Origin: Pithys albifrons albifrons
Taxonomy: Eukaryota > Chordata > Aves > Passeriformes > Thamnophilidae
Length of the DNA: 64,000 nucleotides
Reading direction: 5' to 3'
Assembly: GCF_047495875.1 (NCBI RefSeq)
Contig: NC_092465.1
Location: 10,589,160-10,653,159, forward strand
A program made the translations under genes and the position numbers. Shown here piece after piece: positions 1 through 13,714 of this stretch. The notes under the pieces are model-generated. The model had not been told where the DNA came from. It saw nothing but the letters and a program-made list of their open reading frames with translations, and searched no databases. Positions within the stretch are counted from its first letter, which is position 1. The number at the start of each line of letters is the position of its first letter.

Positions 1-1379
1 TGATCTTCACAGGAGGCACCTATCAAAGGCAGGAAGAACTAATGGTCTGATAAATCAATTGAGACTCACTCATAAAATTACCTAATATATTGTTTTCAAC
101 TACCTTAAAATGCATCCAAAAAATCCCGTTACATCATCTGGTGATAAAGACTTCTTTGCTTTTCTCTCCACCCCATGTAACTAAAATAGTTTATAATTGG
201 CTTTTCTAGAACTTGACCAGTATTTGAACCTATATGATGTAGAACATAAAGTGCTCCAGCGTTGGAAACATTCCATTTTAGCACTGCAAGAACAAACCTA
301 CATTCTAAGAATGCTGTCACAACGTGTTGTAGCATCTTAAGAGGTAACACGTTGAGAAGGACCCTAAAGAGCTTTGCCATGAGTAATCATGTTAAATAAA
401 ACAGGGTCTAACATTATGCTTTAGAGTATTTCACTCAACAACAAGAGCAGAGAAAACCACCTTTTCATATTGGACTTCAACAAAGGGCAAATTACACCTC
501 AGAAGATCTCTGACAATTTCCTTTGAAAAGGAACTTCTTGGCCAAGAGAACAATAAAAAAGGAAAAGCAAGGACTCAAACAGCCATGTGATGAATAAATG
601 TTCACAGGTGCAAGAATTAGACTTTCAACAGAATCTCTAATTGCACATCTGACTTCTGGCATCTTTACAAGGCAGCATGAACACAGTTAAAGTTCTTGGT
701 GTGTTTGTATCCTCCCATCAAGAAAAAAAAAAGGGGGAAAAATGTTATCATTTGTAAAATCAACTGTAACTCTGTTACCTCTAAAAGGGCAATGTGAGCA
801 CAACACTGGCAAGATGGACTTCAGCTCCTGAAAACACTGATTTGTCACCAATTTCAATAGCCCAGAAATGGAGATCAAGACAACTTTGCACTGGTGCTGT
901 ATCCAATATATTAATCTCATTTATCTTGTTCCACTTTCTATACCTTTTTCAAACATGTCTGCTTTAATTTTCCTAGTGCCCCAAGGAATGTACAATATAT
1001 AATGAGGACAAATAGCACCTTATTCACTAAGATGAATATTTCTAAACCTCATGTCAAAGCTAGAGCAGCTGAATTCTTAAGGATATTTCTCAAAGGTATT
1101 GATTTTACCTAACAAAAACTTATGCTTTTCATATAATTAGTAGTGCCCAACAAGTCATGAGATAAGTGCTGCTGATGTCATTAAACCATAGATAAAATTT
1201 AACAGTTCATAAAAGTACAGAGGTGAAGTGTCCTACAGAATTAATTCCTAAATGAAAATCCCAGGACACCTTTTTAGCTGACCCTATTTCCCTGTCACCT
1301 ACTGTATACAATCCAACACTGCAAAATCACTGGCGGGGCTGTTCTGGAAAGTAAAGAGAAACTGAGATTTCCAGTAAGC

Positions 1380-1620
1380 CTGGTAAGGGTGGAATGATAT
1401 AACAGTTGAGTTTTGCATTGTGAACAGAGAAGAATGAAGTCCTAAAACCCCTGCACATATTGCTTGTGTATTTGATTCATACTCTAACAGTTCATTAACA
1501 AAGCAGAGCTCCCAGACATTCTTCCTATGGGTAAGATTGTTCACTACTTTCCTATGTACCTGCTTTTTAATTAGATTTTGGAATGGAATTGCAGCTCATA
1601 CCCACAAATCTCCAGTGAAA
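1380..1620. repeat. Diverged tandem duplication, copy 1
   Basis: It shares the order of several short blocks with the segment about 367 bp further on: a GAGTTT..TTGTGAA block, an AAGTCCTAAAA block, TATTTGATT, CTAACAGTTCATTAAC (1484-1499), CTCCTATG-like and a CTG-TTTTT-ATTTAG-like end. The 16-base CTAACAGTTCATTAAC core is identical in both copies; the rest is strongly diverged. The repeat family is not recognised. Confidence 0.65.
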
Positions 1621-1747
1621 AGGAAAATCTAAACTAATCTGTGGTCCCAGAAATGTTTGCTTCTCCAGGTGCAGTTTCTGAACTAAATTACAAATGTTGT
1701 AGAAACAGAAGAATAAAGAAACAAGGGGACACAACCACAAAATTGGA

Positions 1748-1985
1748 TGTGATTAATCACTGCTGTAAGAGTTTAGCTCTGTCTTGTGAATGGAGGAAAA
1801 AAGAGGTCTTAAAGAAAGAGAACATGTGGTCTATTTGATTAATTCTTAGACTAACAGTTCATTAACAGGGAAGACTTTTCAGCCATTCCTCCTATGTGCA
1901 AGATCACTCATTAGTTAATCAGGCATCTGTTTTTTATTTAGGCTGGGTCTTACCCCTAAGTTCTTCTTTTACTCCCAAGAATCAC
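1748..1985. repeat. Diverged tandem duplication, copy 2
   Basis: This is the second copy of the block series described for 1380-1620, with CTAACAGTTCATTAAC at 1851-1866, in the same orientation. The offset between identical cores is 367 bp. Divergence outside the core implies an old event or two remnants of one ancient repeat. Confidence 0.65.
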
Positions 1986-2692
1986 TGCATGGCAAACTGG
2001 TACCTTTGCAATGAGGTAGGTTTTTCAAGACAATTTTCTCAGGTCAGGCAGTGACACAGCACATGGCCAATTTCCTACACAGTGTTCCCAACTCAGCATT
2101 GGGAAAGGCAGCTTAAATACCCTGTTTGCCAGAAATTAGAGGCCTAATCAGTCCATGCTGCTAAAGGGAAGTGTATTTCTACCTCGTGCAGCATACCTAT
2201 AATAAAACCACTTATGGTTTTCATCTCCAAGATATAAAAATATCAGTTAATTTGGTATCCCAAGCGTTTGCAAGGTGTCTCCTGTATAGACTGGTAAATT
2301 CAGGTTACACAGTTAAACCAAGGGAGAAGAAAACTCAGTGCTGAGTCCCAAACTAAAATGCAGGAAGCTCCAACTGTGTGTCTTTTCTGATGGTCCAGGA
2401 TGGCACCTACCTTAGTGCAAACATGACCTAAATGGGTGGCCTAAATTGAATCTCAGGCTCCATCTGATTACCATTTACAAAGATTACAAAAGACATGAGC
2501 AGAGCTGCTAATAAACATAGTCCTTAGTCGGTGGGCTAAGAAGAGCTTCTAAGTCTACTGAAAAGGAAATGGAATTTTAGTCTCCAGTTAGAACTGACAC
2601 ACAACAGAACAGCAAAGGAAAGAAAAAAATCTGCATTGCTGAATTAGCAGAGAACTGTGGCCTCTGGAGTGGTCAGCTGCTGCATCACAGAG

Positions 2693-2760
2693 GACTGAGA
2701 TAGAAGAGACCTATTAAATCATCATAGCAGGGTCCTTGCTGGTACTTTGCCAAGAAAGAA
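2693..2760 (-). mobile_element. Possible ancient CR1-like 3' fragment
   Basis: The stretch GATAGAAGAGACCTATTAAA followed by TCATC and a GGTCCTTGCTGGTA-like continuation resembles the reverse-oriented 3' region of old CR1/L3 elements (a 'gg-agagacct-..-atcatc' pattern). It is heavily diverged and short, so chance similarity cannot be excluded. Confidence 0.4.
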
Positions 2761-3484
2761 CAGTAATCAGTACCAGCAGCCTACCTTTCTTGCAGCTAAT
2801 TTTTCACCAGCATTAAATTAACATGCAAATAAAGAGGAATGATGGGAAACTATTTTAGACACACAGTTTACAGCAATATAATTTAACGACTATTAGTCTC
2901 CATACTCCAGGACTGATAGCTTGCCTTTTCCATTTGACATACAAAGTGTACAAGCACAGTTGATGAAACATGTACAGGAAGCCCACTTGGAGTTCTCTAA
3001 GGGGAAGAAACCCTTTTATTCCCAGTGGGACATGATGTTTGCCTATGGAGCAGCTTAATACCATGCAACAGCACTTCAGAAAAAAGCATTCACTCTTGGC
3101 CTGAAACTGTTGTGCAGATTGTGCCTCAAGAACACCAAAGCCATGAACCATGGCTGGCTGAATGGTAACCCACAGGAAAACTTTGAAAACAATCCCTGGA
3201 GTTCGAAAATATCACAGCTCCTGTATAGGTACAAAGTGTATTTTAAAATGCCATAAATCTCCTGCTAAGGATCCCACTCCTCTCCATATTAATGCTGTGC
3301 CAGTATCCACATTACTTCCATTCCTTAAAAGGGTGCCTTTTATAACTCCTTGGATGCTGGACCCTGGTTTAGGACTGGTGGAGGAAGAATTTTACCATGC
3401 AAAAGTTTTTAATGAGTAATTCTTTCAAACTAAACTTCAGAAAGTAATATTTATTCAATCCTCAATGACAACATCAATAGCAGA

Positions 3485-3506
3485 AGCATCTGGCTTGCCA
3501 GATGCT
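3485..3506. repeat. Perfect 10-bp inverted repeat with 2-nt loop
   Basis: AGCATCTGGC at 3485-3494 and its exact reverse complement at 3497-3506 are separated by TT. No surrounding element is recognised. Confidence 0.8.
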
Positions 3507-6500
3507 CAAATAAATTATCTAACAAACTTCAGTTATTCTTCTAGTAAAAGTTTGCTAACAACACTGCATGAATATTACAGATTGTCGATTCCTCTTGTAT
3601 TCACGAGTGAAACGGGGGAAAGGCACAGGAAAGGCACATGAAAGCAGCCTGAATCTGGCTGGAGACAAACTGCTGCTGCTACAATTTTCAGAGAGAGATG
3701 CAGTTGCTCTACAAAGCTGCTCCTCTACTACAATTTCTATTCAATGACTTTAACCCAAAGGACCACTCAGCAAAGATGTCCCTTGTAAATACAGCATCAA
3801 GCCTACAGCAGTTCCTACTTCTCATTTGCACTGTAGCACAGGTATGTGTAAGAGGTGGAAGGGGCTCCCTGAAAGCAGTCCCAGGACAAGGGAAAGCTGT
3901 TTTGGTGTTTTGGCTTGTTGATGAAGTACTACTAAGGAACTTTCTAAAACTGTATCACTGGGAAATTCCCCAGAGACTGAGGTTTCTCTAAGTTGGACAT
4001 AAAGCCCTGTGTACACAGTCAGGGAAACCAACACTCCCTTGTTAATGGAAGAAAACACACTGTGGCACATGTTGCAGATCAGACAAGGTCTGACAAACCA
4101 AAAGAACATTTGTGTTACACTTTTCTGCCTTTTCATAAGGGAAAATGAGAGAATCTAAAATTTTTTATTTATGATTTTATTTTGTGTAAAGTATTTATTT
4201 CTTTTTTCTCTTAATCTAAGTAGCCTAAAAGTCTCACACCTCATAGTTACAATTGTGTTTTGCTGTACACAGTGCTGCAGGATCCACAGGGAACTTGGAA
4301 GCAGTGCCAGGATCCACAAGGAAGACATAAAATACCATAGACTTGGTTAGGAGCACCTCGTGGAAAATGAGAAGAAACCATTGATGAGATTTACAACTGT
4401 CTACCAAACTTGGATACCAGTTCCCTTTGCAAACAGCAGGTAATTGAACATCCCAACCTCTGAGACAAATTTTGCCAGTCCCAACCCATACTTTCCATGC
4501 TATAAGAGCATCAGCCTGCTCAATCCCACGTTGCCACGAATTCGTCATTGTTCTCTTCTAGTATGATTCAATTTTCTAATACCATAAACTATCATATGCT
4601 TTTATGAACATGGGAACTGTCAAACCCTTGGGGGTGGTTTGCACCTTGATTCTCTAATGGTTAATAAAAATGTGCCTGTTACATGCTCTGGAGATACTCC
4701 TACACCTCCAATCCCTAAAAAGGGATGAGTTCAGACAACCTTTCCCTCTGTGTGGACATTAATTAGGTCTCTTTCCTTGATGCAGCTATTACCATTAAAT
4801 TTGAAGAAATTTAATATTCTTGAGAGTCTTCTCTGACATATTTGGTTAAATAGTGACTGACAGACAGCACAATGGCATAATCCTTTTATCATTCATTTGG
4901 AGACACAACTGAAAATATATTCCTGAAAACACATCCTCAGTCCTACCCAAACTGTGCACTGGGGAACCCAGACTTTGAAGTAGCATCCACAACACCCCCA
5001 TGGAACCAGTGTAGATAAGGATCAGGCAGTCTGGGCTGAGACAACTCCACTTCTGTGTCTCCCATTACTTGCCCCACATTGGCACACAGTAAAGGTCTCA
5101 TCCGTTCTCCATGGGGGTTTAGAAGAGCTTTCCATTAAGATACATTTGACAATACTCCCATTACAAAGCAGACTGCAAAGCACAGCAGTTGTTTTCCTGC
5201 TTCTAATGACATCCATGAAGAGAAAGGCATAAGCCACATTCAAGTAGTAATAATTTCTGAGAGTAAAGAGGATATAGCACATACTGGAGTTACTGATGAG
5301 GAACACAAGCACCCATAGTGGAACGAGACAAAAACTATTTAACAATCTCTGCAAAAACAGTAGGAAAGAGATCACCTAAAAGAGAAGTCAGGCCTGGCTG
5401 AGCCGCTGCATATTCCACTGACGGCCGCTGACAGCTTTGGGAGGGAACAGCACACGGCCGGTGCCAGCTCTGCTGCCAGCACAGCGCTCCCACAAAATGT
5501 CTGTCTGCTAATTTTAACTTTTCTGAATTACTGCTCACATTAGTACAAACCTTCCTTCTCCAAGGAATTCTCCCAGTCGCTGCTGCCTGGACCTCTGAGT
5601 GCTGTGGAGCCACAGGTCTGGTAGTTAAAAGGCCCATGAGGAACAAGCAACAGCTTTACATCAGCACTAGTACAGCAAGGGCCAGGGAGGCCAGGTGTGC
5701 TGCAGAGACTCACAGACCACTTGTCAGAGAGCCACTGAGGAAGAGGATGGAGAAAATGATGCTCTGCATAAAATTTATAGCAGGCTGTGGTGCCTGCCAG
5801 CTCCCTCACCACCAAATAGGTGCAGAATATATCCTAGTTTACAAGTTTCTGCCTTTTCTCCATCACCTCAACTCCTTCTTTCAGGCAGCAAATGCTTGGA
5901 CAACCAACATGCAAAAGCCATTTAGGAGGAAGAACAATGCTGATCTAATCCCCAGTCCCAGGGCCTGGACAGAGCTCAAAAAGCAGAGTGAGAAGTGCAG
6001 CTTTACGTGAGGCAGCTCAGGGGACGGGATCAGGCTCCAGCCCTGCCAACGCCACTGGGTGTCACAGGGTGGCTCCTCATCCTCGCAGGGGCAGCATGCA
6101 CAGTGAGGGGGCTTGTTTTGCTGTTTGCTCCACATTTGGAAAAATCCAAGCAGAATCCTTCTCAGCCTGGATCCCCTGTTGGAAATGCAGTCAGGCACTA
6201 CCTACGACATTACTAAAAGAAATACAGCAACACATGAGCAGTTTGTACAGGACAGGCACCCATCCTGTGGGAGAGAGACAAGGATCAGTGCCCCAGCTCA
6301 CGCAGGGCAGCTGAGCAGCTTCTGAGGCTCCCTTAAGAAGACAGCTGGGGTTTTATCAGGGCCTTGGCAAAGCTCAGACCCTTGAGACACACTCCTTGGC
6401 CACCCATCAGCCCTCACCAAGGCTCAGCTAATGCAGCTGCACAGAATCACCACCCATATAGGAGGTAGCTGTTTCCAGGTCAGCCTCCCTTAGCCACGGC

Positions 6501-9500
6501 TTTAGGGAAAAGCACTGCCACAAGCATCTCTGACTCTGCTCAGGGGGTTTTAAGAGCCATCCAATCCCCCCTCTCACAGTAAGAAAGAGAGAAGCCAGGT
6601 GTGGTGGTGCTGCAGAGGTAGGGCTGGGCAGCAGCAGCCTGTTGGCTGCTTTCTGTGCACAGGACAGTGGAAGCTGGGGGCTGCAGAGAAGGACTCCATC
6701 GCTGCCATCCCTCGGGCTGCGGCAAAAAAAGCCAGACCAATAAAACCAAAAAGCATTGGACCTGAACTGGGTAGAGACACTTGCTTTGCTGCCTGGGAAG
6801 AGCACAGAGTAAAACAGTGACCTTTTATTTCATTGGATGTGTGCCTCCTCAAGCCCGATCCTGTGGCTCTGCTGAAGAAGACATGACTGAGCTCTCACTG
6901 GGCTGGAAAACAGCCCAGTGCCAGGAAAAGGAACTGCTCTTCCAGACCGGTATATTTTTGTTGCATGTTAAAGCTGGACTGTAGGGTTACCCCTGCAATC
7001 CTAAATCTTCAAATTATTAACCCACTGATTTTTTGTTGGAGATGGCAGTTGAATCAGAAAGAACTCACCATGACTCTGAAATCTCAGCATGAGTCTGCAT
7101 GGTTGGCAGTAAGAGAAAACTGAACTCCCTCCACTACACAGCAAAACAGAACAATTGCCTTGGAAATAACTCAGACATAAAAAAAATGAGGGAATCCTTC
7201 ATATTAAGTGTTTTCAACTGCAGATTTATAGTCTAAAATTAAGCAGATGTTGAGTGTTGAATAGAATGCTTAAAAACACAATGACAAGTTGAAATACCAA
7301 TTTCTCTGCATGTGGCAATCAGCAATTTCAATTATTTATTGGAACACAATTAAAATATAATGAAATGGAGCAACTTAAGAATATAGAAATACTGTAGAAT
7401 CTAGTGTGAAGAAACAGACTAAATTCAGACTTTCACATCTTCCAAAACGGCACAAGAAATTTTGTGTACAAGATAGTCAACGTGCAAAAGGATTTGCAAA
7501 GGAATTTCTATGTCCTTGAAGTAATTTACTTCAAATAAGGATTTCAGCCTTGAAATAACAGCAACCTTTATTTTATTTATCTATTTGAGTTCCCAAACCC
7601 ATGTTCTGAAACAAGGCAATCAAATCTTCATGAGGTTGTTTCAATATTAACACTGTTACTCTCACTTGGCTCTATTTCATAACAAAGATCTGTTAGACCC
7701 ACACTGATAATCACTGGTCGAAGTGAGGTGCAGAGCCCAGTTTACCCTGCCCTTTATTAGTCTTCAGAAGAAAAGAGCTATATGAGCTGTGCAATTCACA
7801 GTAGATTAACTGCAAAGCTCTGTATCATGTTATTTGTGTTGCTCATCACAAAACCATACTGAAAACACTTGCACTGTTACCGAGCTGGAAAGCAGAGCAG
7901 GGCTCTGCAGCTGACCAAGCTGGAACCACTCAGGGCTCTCTCAGCTCCCACAGGGGGCAGAGGAAAAGAGGACATCTGCTTTGGGTCCAGAGCTGTGCAA
8001 GACTGGACCTCATGCTATCCTTTAAGACAGCAACAGGGAATGAGAGCAGGGAGTAATTTGGAAACCGATACTGAAGTTTCCCCCACTTACCTTAGGTCTG
8101 GGCTTAAAAAAAAAGGATTGAAAATAAACATAGGAAATTAAAATTGTGTGCCCATTAAAAAAACCCATATCTTTATATAAAAGAGCATCACAGGAGCTGG
8201 AGAGACTGTTTTCATGCCTCTTTTGCAAGATAGGAGTGATGAGACCCGGGTCCCTCCTGATACGCCTTTTAACAGGGTCTCCTAGATGGGGATGCTACAG
8301 AAACCTGCTTCAATTTTTCATCTATTGATTTTAACACCTTTTTCCCCCCCATTTCCATTTACACTGAGACTAAATTGTTTACTTTGGCTTTGAATAGTGG
8401 ATTGTAACACATTCCTTTTAATTTCTCTCTCTAACATAAGCATCCCCAACACCTTCAATCTTTTCTCCTAACTCCTGCTCCCCAGGCTCTGACAGCTCCA
8501 CACTTCTAGGAAGTCCACACTTTCTAACAGCTTCTGGTAAATGGAAGTTGCCAAGCTTGCAGCTGTAGACACTGCAGAATTTCAACATCAATTATAACCA
8601 CTGCCCACTCATCTAGGAATAAAATGTCTCAACAGGTTGTCGCCCCAGGTGGAAGGAAATGAGAGATCCTCTTCTGAAGGCCTGATCTCCAACAAGTAGT
8701 GAACACGTGACTTGGTCCTGAGGGTCAGTAATGGGACAAAGGAAGCAAAACAGAGCAGTGTGGTCAGAAGCCCTTTAGGACAAGGTGAGACCACCATTAT
8801 TTCAACAGAAGTCCCCCAGTCCCTAAAGGATGGGGATAATAACAGCACATGTCAGTCCCATACACAGTAGAGGCTGGATTTGAACTGGCTATGGACAGAA
8901 CGGTCTCAAAATCCCCAGCGTTGATGTCAGTTATATACTCCTAATGAGTCTTTCTCCAAAATACCTTACAATAATTTGTTACATCAAATTACATCTGAAC
9001 AAAATACTAAACCTCCATTAGACATCAATTTCACTTCATTTTTTACTGTAGTATTTTGATACAAGTGCATGGTGGAATAATTATCGGTGGCACCAGATAT
9101 TTAGCTACTAAAATTAGTATGAAGTCCCTGGTGTTATTTTTTTTAAATAGATGGTTATTTTTGTAGATCTACAATAGCCTGCAGAAAAAAAAAAGTCCTC
9201 AAAAGCTCCTTTGTGCTAGGATCACATAACAAAAAGCAGAGCTCCAGGGTTTAATTCCTATCAATCAACAAAATGAGTTTCACACTACTCTTGGCCAGAG
9301 GAGCTCATACACACAGTGCCACAGGTCACCAGAGAAGAGCTTAAAATAAATGCAAGAGTGGGTGAGTATTGCTACATTTTACCATCCCCAGCATTGTTCT
9401 TCTAATTTTACAAAGCCCCAGTCACTGAACTAATTATTAATGGCACTTCAGTTGTTTCACTGATGGTAGCACCTTTCATCAAACTCAGGCGGCTCTGAGG

Positions 9501-11587
9501 AGCTGCTCAAATACAGAGCACTGGCCCTTGGAAACACTTTGCCACTGTTATGAGCCCTGGATGTCCCCCAGAACAGGGAAATATTTGGGCAGGTTTTTGA
9601 ACAAAGGACAAATAAAAAGTAGATGTCTTTAAAAACACAGGCCTGGGAGGCATCTCGGGTTTCCCCCTCTGCAGAGAGCACAGAAGATTGCTTATCTTGG
9701 CTCCAGAGCAGATGGATGTGCTCAGCCGGAAGATTCACTACAGCTGACAGAGAACATTTCCTTCATCGTATTGCTTCTCCATGCAAGGAGATAACTCAGG
9801 CTAATAATATTCTGTCTCCTTTTTACCCTCCTATAGACTATGCATAACTTAATTCGTAATTCCAAAGGGCTCACAGAGGAGATTGGCCTGGTGCTCATTT
9901 CGTTTCCACACATATAAATCAAAGCTCAGTCTACTGGAATAGATGGCACTGCACTGGTGTTAAAATATAAAATCCTCAGGAAGGCCAGAAGATTTTCCCC
10001 TCATCTCCCCTGATCATAAACACCATGTTATCCTAGATTCAGTCACACCTCCAAATTTCTAAACACCGCATCCATTTAAATTTGCATGTAAACAGGAGCT
10101 ATCCTGATTCACAAGAAATACAGCTTTGCCTACCCAGAAAGCATCAGTGCAAATGTAAGCCAAGCAGAAAATGGCAGAGTGGTAGAAACTTGGCATCTGT
10201 GGCAATTATCTTTACATCTAATGAATAGAGTTTTCGTTTCTTAGTAACTAATTACAGTGGAACTGTTTGGAGAAAAGGATCTCGTGGTACGCCTGAAAGA
10301 ACCAACGTAGGGCACCAAAACAGGACCACATTAGTTCAGTGTCAGATACCCACTCACAACCTCCTCACAGCACCCAACACTGCAGGGTCAGGCTTCTGAA
10401 CCTTCCAGGAGCCCTAAGTCACCCCAGGCACTATGGACTGAAAGGTTGCCATTTTGGGATAGGAACAAACTGTGTTCCCAGATCTTCACCCCCAGGCAGT
10501 AATCCTCAACCCCACAGGGACCCCTGCTGCCTGCAGGCACCTGCCTGACCATGACTTCCAGCTGCATGAAAGCCCTCACTATTCTGCTTTAACTCAAGCA
10601 CACACAGAGCCTTTCAGAAAACCCACATTATTATTCTGGTTTTGAAGAAGGAACTGTGGAAAGCTGAATCAGAAACTTTCCAAAGTGCTAGCAAGACCCT
10701 GGTTTCACTTACCCTAATCTATCATCACATTTCATCACCAATCTCATACCTGCTCAAAGCTCCCAGCACTGCGCCACCTCTGCCCCCTCCATTAAGATAC
10801 AAACCAAGGGTTAAGTGACAGATTGTATCAACTTGGACAGCAATCTGTCTCACTCAAAAACCAATGCACCAGAATAAAGAAAGAATTATTATCCTGGTGT
10901 CAATATGATAAATTACAGTCTCTTTTCACTAAAAAAGAATTTCTAGTTTTCTAGCTAGCACAAAAAACTCTTCTCCTTCTAGCAGTCAGCATCAGAGCAG
11001 TTTCTCCTGACATCCTCTTCAGAGTCTCTGCTAATGAAATTATTTATTTTGGTAGATGGCTAATGCAGTTAGTCACTATAACACTGATCTTGGAATAAAC
11101 ATGAACTGAGAGCCAGTCACAGGATTCCAACTGCTCCTTCCATATATTTGTTTCCAAAAATTAAATAAGTTTGGAAGCTCTGCTGATTGCCCTTGTTAAA
11201 GTGACTAAAACATTTAGGGAAAATGAGTTTCAGGGTTTCCTTACACCACACAGGTTACATAATCCCACATCTCAGACCCATGAAGTCTGTGGTCACATTT
11301 CCCTCCTACAGCAGCGAGCTCACATCTGTGACACCAGACAAAACAGGACTAGGAGGAACCAAGAAACACCACCACCTGATCAATCATACCCTCTTTGGAA
11401 CATTTACACCCATGCCAGAGGTTTGCCTAAACAGAAATGGAAGGATTTAGGAAGAAATGAGATAATCCACAAATCCATTAGAATCTCTTCGTTATAACCA
11501 ATCTAAGCTTTACTTGCTTCAGAGCAACACTTTTGTTTGTCTTAGCCCTCTGAACCCTTTGCTTTTGCAGCATCACAACACATTTCC

Positions 11588-11705
11588 ACAGACCCTTCTC
11601 ACTCTCCAGGCTGAACAGCCTCTACCCTTTCAATCCTTCTCTGACAGGCTACTCTTTCAAGACCTCTGATCACTCTTGCTGCTTTCTGGTCCTCTCAGTG
11701 TGCAA
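11588..11705 (-). mobile_element. CR1 LINE fragment (3' region), minus strand
   Basis: The + strand reads CTCTCCAGGCTGAACAGCCT, then a CTCTGACAGGCTACTC-like block, then GACCTCTGATCACTCTTGCT and a GGTCCTCTC end. This is the order seen in reverse-complemented avian CR1 elements, where 'ccaggctgaacagcc..' leads to 'cctctgatcat-ttgt-gcc-tcctctgg'. It is a diverged, 5'- and 3'-incomplete copy inside the KALRN intron, in the same orientation as the gene. Confidence 0.8.
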
Positions 11706-13714
11706 TACCCCAAGAAGTAGTCAGTAGTCTCATTAATGCCTCCTGAGGTCCAATCTGCAAGGATCCTTGGGAAGCTGGTGAAAGTGCTGCCTAGGCAATC
11801 TGTCACTGCTGGGCACATTTTCATGATGGGAGATTGTGCCACAGAGGAAGGAATGTGCTCTGGTGTAACTAGAGAGACATCGTCCAAAGGCTGCACACAT
11901 CAGGGCAGGACAAGGCTTTGCAGTGGGGACCAGGGGAGGAATGCTTTTACAGTGTTTCTAGAAAGAAAGGCAGCCAGGTCTTGTACTGGCTCCTTCAGCA
12001 TGTACCTCTGACTCCAGCATTGGCATCATCAGAGAAAAATCACTGCTGTACTGATCCACACTGAGGCAACAAAAAGCAGCATCAAAGATTGAGCTAATCG
12101 ATTTAGCTGTGTGAGAGTGGGGAACAGAAGGGATGTATCTTGCTATTACTGCCACCTCCATGAGGGGAAAGCAATTAATAAAAGAGGTTGACATGTTAGA
12201 AGGTCATTTTTGCTCTGCAATGCTTGTGACCCCAAGCAATGTCATATCTTCATACTTGTGACCATGCAAAAAATGATAATTTGTAAGGGAACAGTTTCAT
12301 TACTGCAGCAGCTGGAGGGGGATTGACAAGCCCTGGGACATGCACTCCTACAGAGTGACCTACTGCTCTCCCAGCCCCACAGCATGTCCATAATCCCTCT
12401 CACAATATGGTTGAAAATAGAGCTGGCTAGAGGATAAAAGGGTGAGGAGACAACAGATTCAGAGATTCAGCTTGTTAGTAGAACCTTGGTGACCAAAAGT
12501 TCAGTGCAGCAAACAGTGCATCACATGGGGATTTATGACATCCAGGGAACAACTGGCAGATCTGGTACATGCAGCTGCGGTTGCCACTCACTCTCTGTAG
12601 CTCAGTGCTAAGTCTCCAAAGAGCCCTTGCCCCTCTTCCATACCAAACACGACCTTTGTTCTCTGCACATGGCATGTTTAATCTGAGACCCTCACCTCTT
12701 GACTTCCAGGTGCAGCCAACCCCTGTCCTTCATGTCCTAACTTCACACTCCTTGCAAAAGCACAAGCACTGTTTAACAGGGGGTTTAAAAGAGAAGGAGC
12801 TCCTGGGTGGCACAGGGTGTGTTATTGCAGCCCTGAGCATCCCTTCTCAGCCCCTCACCATCTCAGGGATAACATTCATCTCAACAGCTAGTGGGGTGGT
12901 TATGGGCAAGGATATTTGGCAAGCTTAGAAACAGAAAAAGGCATCTGGATGAGGGCATACATAGCCTCATACTCTGAGGCTGGATCAGAAATACTTGCCT
13001 GGGCACTGAGCCCTATAAACAGTCTCCCAAAGCCTGCAAAGATAAATATGCTCTGGCAACACACCTTTCCTCCAGCGTTCCTGGGAAAAGGATGGGGACT
13101 CGCTTGTTGGAGGAGAGCCACAGGGACTAACATGGAAAAAGGTGCTGGTTTACATTCAGAACAATTTGAAATGCCTTTCTCTGAAAGCTTCCCCTTAAGT
13201 CCACCTATGTTCCTTCCTCAGCCTGGAGAAATCTCTGGGAAGTGCTGGAGCAGGAAGATCTGCCTCCTTGTACAGACATTCTCCTCTCCAGCAGCTACAG
13301 TGCCCTGTCCCATCTCTCCTGAACCTCCCACGAGGTACTGAAAAGCAACTACAGGACAGCAGGCTCTTTTCAGCTTGCTGTATTTAACTGCAGACCTATA
13401 AGCACTCTCCTCCTTTGCACTTCTCTAAAACAGTTGCACAGAAACGTGGGGAACAAGAGCTGCTCCTGGTAGCTGTGAGGAGCGTGGAGCTGGGTCTGCT
13501 CACCCTGCCTCCGCTCCGGGGCTCCTGCGCTGCCACGTGCACGATAAAAACCACCGGAGTGTACACAGGAGGAGGAAGGGAACACTTTTGTTCCTTCGCC
13601 CCAAGAACTAAAGGTACTAAATGTTAATACTTGGAAATCAGCAACTGCCAAGAACAAGTTCCCCACCCACCCATCCACCCTAAGCTTTGAAGTGTTTTCT
13701 TTCTAGAGCTTTAC

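Larger units (their letters stand above)
1..13714 (-). other. KALRN: KALRN intron, downstream of the SEC14 exon (incomplete)
   Basis: No coding sequence is recognisable on either strand. The longest open frames here, of 100-140 codons, resemble no protein I know and have no exon-like splice context. Recognised content is a diverged tandem duplication (about 1.3-2.0 kb), a possible old CR1 scrap near 2.7 kb, a 10-bp-stem hairpin at 3485-3506, and a CR1 3' segment near 11.6 kb. Locally GC-richer stretches occur at about 5.4-6.9 kb and 13.4-13.6 kb, but neither is dense enough in CpG to call an island. Nothing specific is seen in the remaining stretches. Confidence 0.85.

Noticed and set aside
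4270..4322. Direct repeat of CAGTGC..AGGATCCACA about 32 bp apart
   Set aside because: Real but short; there is too little similarity outside the 10-mer to call a duplication.
5022..5375. Hydrophobic 117-codon minus-strand frame resembling a membrane protein
   Set aside because: Hydrophobicity follows from a T-rich minus strand (Phe/Leu codons); no family signature is seen and no conserved splice sites flank it.
5400..5500. GC-rich, CpG-containing stretch as a possible promoter
   Set aside because: Only a handful of CpGs over about 100 bp, far below a CpG island, and located downstream of known KALRN coding exons.
13440..13570. GC-rich stretch just past the SEC14 exon as an extra exon
   Set aside because: No kalirin sequence in any minus-strand frame; the donor GTAAAG at 13714 is used to end the known exon with the correct phase.
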